The notes below the pieces were generated by a model, which did no database searches, was not told the DNA's origin, and worked only from the letters and a program-made list of their open reading frames with translations. From NCBI GenBank assembly GCA_910585355.1, contig CAJUDN010000027.1, positions 1-9,652 of the forward strand: 9,652 nucleotides of DNA, read 5' to 3'. Origin of the DNA: an uncultured Lachnospiraceae bacterium (GTDB lineage Bacteria; Bacillota_A; Clostridia; Lachnospirales; Lachnospiraceae). Of this stretch, positions 6,461 to 9,652 are shown piece by piece. The position numbers and the translations under genes were made by a program. Within the stretch, counting starts at the first letter, position 1. The number at the start of each line of letters is the position of its first letter.

Positions 6461-8827
6461 TCACTTCCTCCAAAAGTCTTCCAGGCACATGGCCACATTG
6501 TTCCGGTTTACCATTTGAAAATGCTCCCACTCTCTGGGAAACAATTCCAGATATTCTCTCCGCAGAAACCTGTCATCCAGCAGAAGAATAACTCCTTTGT
6601 CTTTCGGTGTCCGGATTACCCGTCCGGCTGCCTGAAGAACCTTATTCATTCCGGGATACTGGTAGGAAAAATCAAATCCTCTCTCTTCCGTCTCCTCAAA
6701 ATATCCCTTAAGAACCTCCTGCTCCACACAAATCATAGGAAGCCCGGTCCCCACTACGACCACCCCGATGAGCCGCTCTTCCTTTAAATCAATCCCCTCA
6801 GAGAACACGCCGCCCATGACGCAAAAAGCCGCCAGGGAATGATTCCTCTCCTTTTCAAATTCCTCTAAAAATTCCCTTTTCTCCGGCTCCCCCATTCCCT
6901 GACCCTGAACCAGAATATCTGCTTCCAGAGAGTTTTCATCAACAATTTTCAAAACCTCGGCCATGTACTGGTAAGAGGGAAAAAATATCATATAATTTCC
7001 GCATTTCCCCTGGACTACGGCGCGGATGTAATCTGCCACCTTCCTGTATTCTGTCCCGTTCCGTCTGGTATAACGGCTGCTGACATCAGTGGCCACCATA
7101 AGAAGCCGATTCTCTTCCGGAAACGGAGATTTTGCATAAACGGCATAGTCTTCCTGGTCCAAGGAAAGTAACGTTTTATAATATTTAATTGGAAGCAGAG
7201 TAGCTGAAAACAAAATCGTACTGTTTCCCTGCCCCATGCACCGGGAAAGAGGTTTTGCCGGGTTCACGCAGAACAGACGCACAGAAAATCCCATGCTTCC
7301 ATGGTTCTTTGCATAGATCCTGTAGTGATCCCCCAGCTCTTCATATATGTTTAAAAAGTCTCTGAGGCAGAAATAAAAATTCAGTACTGCATCCCGCCCC
7401 GGAAACTCTGCAAAGTCCTCCATAAAAGTTTCCATTTCGGCAAAAACAGCCATCACCCCGGCAGCCAGAGCGGTCACATCTTCCAGAAGCTTCCATTCCT
7501 CACACTCCCGCTTCATGGAGAGCATCAGCTTATTTAAGGATTCCAGACGCCGGTCCAGTCTTGGGGATTTTCCCTTCACAACGCGCTTTACCTCAAGAAC
7601 CCCGTTCTTTTCAATCTCTGCACTGTACATTTCCCTGGCTCTGGACACCAGATTGTGGGCCTCGTCCACCAAAAACAGGTACTCTCCTTTATTTCCCTCG
7701 GCAAAATAACGTTTCAGCCGCACATTCGGGTCAAAAACATAGTTGTAATCGCAGATAATGCCGTCAGTCCAGCCTGAAATATCCAAACAATACTCAAAGG
7801 GACATACCTGGTATTTCCTCGCATATTCTGTGATTTTTTCTCCAGTCATTTCCTGCTCCAGATGGAGAATGTCAAATACCGCCTCATTGACCCGGTCATA
7901 ATGTCCCCTGGCATAAGGACAGGCCTCCGGATTGCATTCCATGCTCTCCATAAGGCAGAGCTTTTCCTTTGCCGTGATGGTCACGGAAGTGAAACTTAAC
8001 CCCTGCTTTCGCAAAATGCGAAAGGCTTCCTCCGCCACGGTTCTTGTGATGGTCTTGGCTGTCAGATAAAACAGTTTCTCCCCTTTCCCCTCACCCATGG
8101 CCTTTACCGCCGGAAAGACCGTGGACAGGGTTTTTCCGATTCCTGTGGGAGCCTGAATGAACAGCTTCTTTTTTCTTATAATCGTTTTATATACTGCCAC
8201 CACCAGATCTCTCTGCCCTTTCCGGTAAGGGTATGGAAATTCCAGCTCCTTAATCGAGGCATCCCGGACCAGCTCATGATGGTAAAGGTATCTGGCCCAT
8301 TTGAAATATTCATGAGCCACATTGGAAAACCAGATTTCCAGTTCCTCTCTGGACTTGTCCTCCAAAAAACGTTTGATTTCTTCTGTTTCCAGATTGCAGT
8401 AGGTAATCTGAAGGCGGATGCCATCCAGATCATTGTCACAGCAGTAAAAATACCCGTAGCACATGGCCTGGGCCATGTGGACCATAACAGGCTCTGTCAG
8501 CCTGGAAACGTCCATGTACATACCTTTGATTTCGTCAATAATGACAATTCCGTTTTCCTCAAAAATCCCGTCGGCCCGCCCCTCCACAAGAAGCTCGATC
8601 TCCTGCTCCTCGTCCTCAACGCTGTGCTTTAAGGGTACCTCTGCCCGATAACCGCTTCCCATGCGTTTTTGAATTTTTCTGTGGATTTTTCCTCCGGCCA
8701 CCATGGCGTCCTTCTGTGCAGAAGAAGAGTGACGGCTGTCAATATCCCCGGACCGCAGTACGAATTCCACCAGATTCCGGACGGAAATTTTAACCAGTTT
8801 TCTGTTTTCTGCCGTTCTCTGTTCCAT
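6461..8827 (-). CDS. PD-(D/E)XK nuclease fused to DinG/XPD-type iron-sulfur DNA helicase
   Basis: A 788-residue DNA repair-type enzyme. The N-terminal RecB-like nuclease domain (about 10-180) keeps all the usual motifs: His49 (GGKIHRKI), Asp86 (GRAD), Glu99-x-Lys101 (DEIKG) and Gln120-x3-Tyr124. The superfamily 2 helicase follows: Walker A APTGIGKT (226-233); iron-sulfur cysteines 291, 298, 303 and 342 (Cys347 nearby); DEAH 388-391; SAT 541-543; GGVFSEGIDL 672-681; QAAGRVIR 732-739. This places it in the Rad3/XPD/DinG family, which unwinds DNA 5' to 3' in known members. The fusion resembles the nuclease-helicase logic of Dna2 and AddAB, whereas Staphylococcus DinG carries a DnaQ-type exonuclease. 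The start at 8827 is preferred over 8842: the promoter predicts transcription from about 8851, leaving no ribosome site for 8842, while GGGGGAAAGG precedes 8827. The LexA box was not assessed. Confidence 0.9.
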   Translation of the reverse strand: MEQRTAENRKLVKISVRNLVEFVLRSGDIDSRHSSSAQKDAMVAGGKIHRKIQKRMGSGYRAEVPLKHSVEDEEQEIELLVEGRADGIFEENGIVIIDEIKGMYMDVSRLTEPVMVHMAQAMCYGYFYCCDNDLDGIRLQITYCNLETEEIKRFLEDKSREELEIWFSNVAHEYFKWARYLYHHELVRDASIKELEFPYPYRKGQRDLVVAVYKTIIRKKKLFIQAPTGIGKTLSTVFPAVKAMGEGKGEKLFYLTAKTITRTVAEEAFRILRKQGLSFTSVTITAKEKLCLMESMECNPEACPYARGHYDRVNEAVFDILHLEQEMTGEKITEYARKYQVCPFEYCLDISGWTDGIICDYNYVFDPNVRLKRYFAEGNKGEYLFLVDEAHNLVSRAREMYSAEIEKNGVLEVKRVVKGKSPRLDRRLESLNKLMLSMKRECEEWKLLEDVTALAAGVMAVFAEMETFMEDFAEFPGRDAVLNFYFCLRDFLNIYEELGDHYRIYAKNHGSMGFSVRLFCVNPAKPLSRCMGQGNSTILFSATLLPIKYYKTLLSLDQEDYAVYAKSPFPEENRLLMVATDVSSRYTRRNGTEYRKVADYIRAVVQGKCGNYMIFFPSYQYMAEVLKIVDENSLEADILVQGQGMGEPEKREFLEEFEKERNHSLAAFCVMGGVFSEGIDLKEERLIGVVVVGTGLPMICVEQEVLKGYFEETEERGFDFSYQYPGMNKVLQAAGRVIRTPKDKGVILLLDDRFLRREYLELFPREWEHFQMVNRNNVAMCLEDFWRK

Positions 8828-8857
8828 GGCCCTTTCCCCCATCGATATTCTTGGTTC

Positions 8858-8886
8858 ATCTTACCATATGAGCCTGTAAATGTCAA
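8858..8886 (-). promoter_or_regulatory. Sigma-A promoter of the nuclease-helicase gene
   Basis: Read leftward: perfect -35 TTGACA (8886-8881), 17-base spacer, -10 TAAGAT (8863-8858). Predicted transcription start is near 8851, only 8-9 bases before the ATG at 8842 but about 24 before the ATG at 8827, which decides the start call. It lies just downstream of the terminator at 8909-8954, so the helicase is independent of the HPr-like gene. Confidence 0.75.
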
Positions 8887-8908
8887 AAAAGCGTACGACA
8901 GGCGTATG

Positions 8909-8954
8909 AAAAGAAGGGCCGGCGTACCTAAAACGGTACGACAGCCCTTCTTTT
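8909..8954 (-). terminator. Strong intrinsic terminator after the HPr-like gene
   Basis: AAAAGAAGGGC (8909-8919) pairs perfectly with GCCCTTCTTTT (8944-8954), and the inner arms CGTACC (8923-8928) and GGTACG (8935-8940) pair perfectly around a six-base loop. Read leftward the stem ends in TTCTTTT, giving a U-tract 17 bases after the stop codon of the HPr-like gene. It is symmetric enough to act on either strand. Confidence 0.9.
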
Positions 8955-8970
8955 GTAATCCAGATAATTT

Positions 8971-9219
8971 TTAAGCAACTGCATCCTTTTTGGATACATC
9001 ATTCTCTTCAATAAATTTTTCCAGCTCAGCATTCTCTCCGTCATACTCAACAGTCAGTACCTTAGTAAGGTCCAGACTGAGAACTCCCAAGATGGACTTT
9101 GCATCTATGATTACGCGGTTGTAGAAAATATTAATGTCAAAATCACACTCAGTTGCCTTGGATACAAAGTCTTTTGCTGCTGCGATAGAAGAGATTTTAA
9201 TTTTTCTCTGCTTCATCAT
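8971..9219 (-). CDS. HPr-fold protein lacking the active-site histidine (Crh-like)
   Basis: An 82-residue cytoplasmic protein that aligns with B. subtilis HPr without gaps (offset of four). DFDINIFYN matches DADVNLEYN, and AKSILGVLSLDL (40-51) matches LKSIMGVMSLGI, so Ser42 corresponds to the regulatory Ser46 phosphorylated by HPr kinase. The active-site loop GIHARPA is replaced: His15 aligns with Ser11, Arg17 with Ala13 and Pro18 with Ala14. The protein contains no histidine at all, so it cannot carry phosphate from Enzyme I to sugar permeases. Crh of Bacillus likewise lacks His15 and keeps Ser46, serving only carbon catabolite control; a similar regulatory role is inferred here, not shown. 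The first ATG (9219) is chosen: AAAGGAG lies 9 bases upstream. The gene has its own promoter and terminator. Confidence 0.85.
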   Translation of the reverse strand: MMKQRKIKISSIAAAKDFVSKATECDFDINIFYNRVIIDAKSILGVLSLDLTKVLTVEYDGENAELEKFIEENDVSKKDAVA

Positions 9220-9276
9220 AACGATAAACTCCTTTACACACCGAGAAACTTTTGTTTTTCTAACTGCGTTAATTCT

Positions 9277-9305
9277 TTTATACCATCAGATGGAAAAACA
9301 GTCAA
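9277..9305 (-). promoter_or_regulatory. Sigma-A promoter of the HPr-like gene
   Basis: Read leftward: -35 TTGACT (9305-9300), 17-base spacer, -10 TATAAA (9282-9277). Transcription would start near 9270, giving an untranslated leader of about 50 bases before the ATG at 9219. This is one of the strongest promoters in the window, which fits an abundantly made small protein. Confidence 0.8.
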
Positions 9306-9465
9306 CCGACAAATTTCACTATCTTTTTTATGGTTAAAAGTTTTTTTTATGCAAATCGTTTAATTCCTTTATTTTCTCTGGAGATTTTAACCGCTTTCAT
9401 GAAAAAGTAAAAGCTGCTGTTCGCTCCCCCGGCACATGACAGTTTGATTCCCGCCTGATTCTCTC
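9306..9465. other. AT-rich spacer between divergent promoters
   Basis: Non-coding gap between the HPr-like promoter and the yjfB promoter. The only structure seen is an 8-bp inverted repeat, GGTTAAAA 9332-9339 and TTTTAACC 9385-9392, with 45 bases between. In such AT-rich DNA this may be chance. No gene, RNA gene or clear regulator site is visible. Confidence 0.5.
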
Positions 9466-9521
9466 TTGATTTTCTCTGAAATTTCTGCTATCATTTCTAT
9501 AATGATATTTCATAGCGGAGG
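9466..9521 (+). promoter_or_regulatory. yjfB promoter with overlapping dyad, and ribosome site
   Basis: -35 TTGATT (9466-9471), 17-base spacer, and an extended -10: TG at 9486-9487 followed by TATCAT (9489-9494). A perfect 7-bp inverted repeat, TATCATT 9489-9495 and AATGATA 9501-9507, covers the -10 and the expected start point near 9501, a position suited to an operator. The ribosome site GGAGG (9517-9521) is 8 bases before the ATG. I see no SigD/sigma-28 consensus, although B. subtilis yjfB is linked to that regulon. Confidence 0.65.
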
Positions 9522-9529
9522 TAGCATAT

Positions 9530-9652
9530 ATGGATATTGCAGCTTTATCTTTTTCCATGTCAACAAACCGGATCGCTTCAAACATAGGAGTGGCTTTAAT
9601 GTCTAAAGTTCTGGATACAATGGAAGTTTCCGGCGAAGCACTGACCGAGATG
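9530..9652 (+). CDS. YjfB-family putative motility protein (N-terminal part)
   Basis: The first 41 codons of a gene cut by the right edge. The protein begins MDIAALSFSMSTNRIASNIG and continues VALMSKVLDTMEVSGEALTEM. This pattern, MDIAALS followed by a small helical hairpin with MSKVLDTMEVSGEAL, matches the short (about 60-residue) YjfB family annotated as putative motility proteins; their biochemical role is not established. The start is firm: GGAGG 8 bases upstream and a good promoter before that. It is divergent from the HPr-like gene. No signal peptide or membrane segment is visible in the part present. Confidence 0.75.
   Translation, partial: MDIAALSFSMSTNRIASNIGVALMSKVLDTMEVSGEALTEM

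Noticed and set aside
9397..9585. Minus-strand open frame of 62 codons at the right edge
   Set aside because: It overlaps the yjfB start and promoter in antisense, and has no ribosome site or family resemblance.

Overview
The window looks like chromosomal DNA of a Gram-positive clostridium, most likely Lachnospiraceae (the Clostridium / Enterocloster / Lachnoclostridium group). The evidence is a single-chain PurL of about 1250 residues, strong AGGAGG-type ribosome sites, TTGACA/TATAAT promoters, an HPr-like regulator, a YjfB-type motility protein and moderate G+C coding DNA with AT-rich gaps. This placement is inferred from gene content; no search was run. I see no CRISPR array, tRNA, rRNA, complete insertion sequence or phage module.

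Layout, left to right. 1-186: window edge with nested inverted repeats, a short open frame running in from the left, and a bidirectional terminator. 251-601 (-): small heptad-repeat coiled-coil protein with its own promoter. 767-4531 (-): purL, the large single-chain FGAM synthase. 4532-4874: purL leader, with an AT-rich promoter zone and a GC-rich foldable block. 4875-5486 (-): sigma-70-like protein that keeps the core-binding part but has no region 4. 5487-5580: divergent control region with an inverted repeat. 5581-6456 (+): LysR-family regulator. 6461-8827 (-): PD-(D/E)XK nuclease fused to a DinG/XPD-type iron-sulfur helicase, whose stop codon is 4 bp from the lysR stop. 8828-8970: helicase promoter and a strong terminator. 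8971-9219 (-): HPr-fold protein with no histidine. 9220-9529: divergent control region. 9530 to the right edge (+): start of a yjfB-type gene.

The genes do not form one pathway. Nearly every gene appears to be its own transcription unit, with recognisable promoters for the coiled-coil gene, the helicase, the HPr-like gene and yjfB and weaker ones for lysR and purL. Three genes stand out as variants of well-known families that have lost or gained a key part: a sigma-like protein without promoter-recognition region 4, an HPr-like protein without the phosphorylatable histidine (reminiscent of Crh), and a DNA helicase carrying its own intact RecB-type nuclease domain. These are the best candidates for follow-up. 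I do not see evidence for a multi-gene undescribed system.
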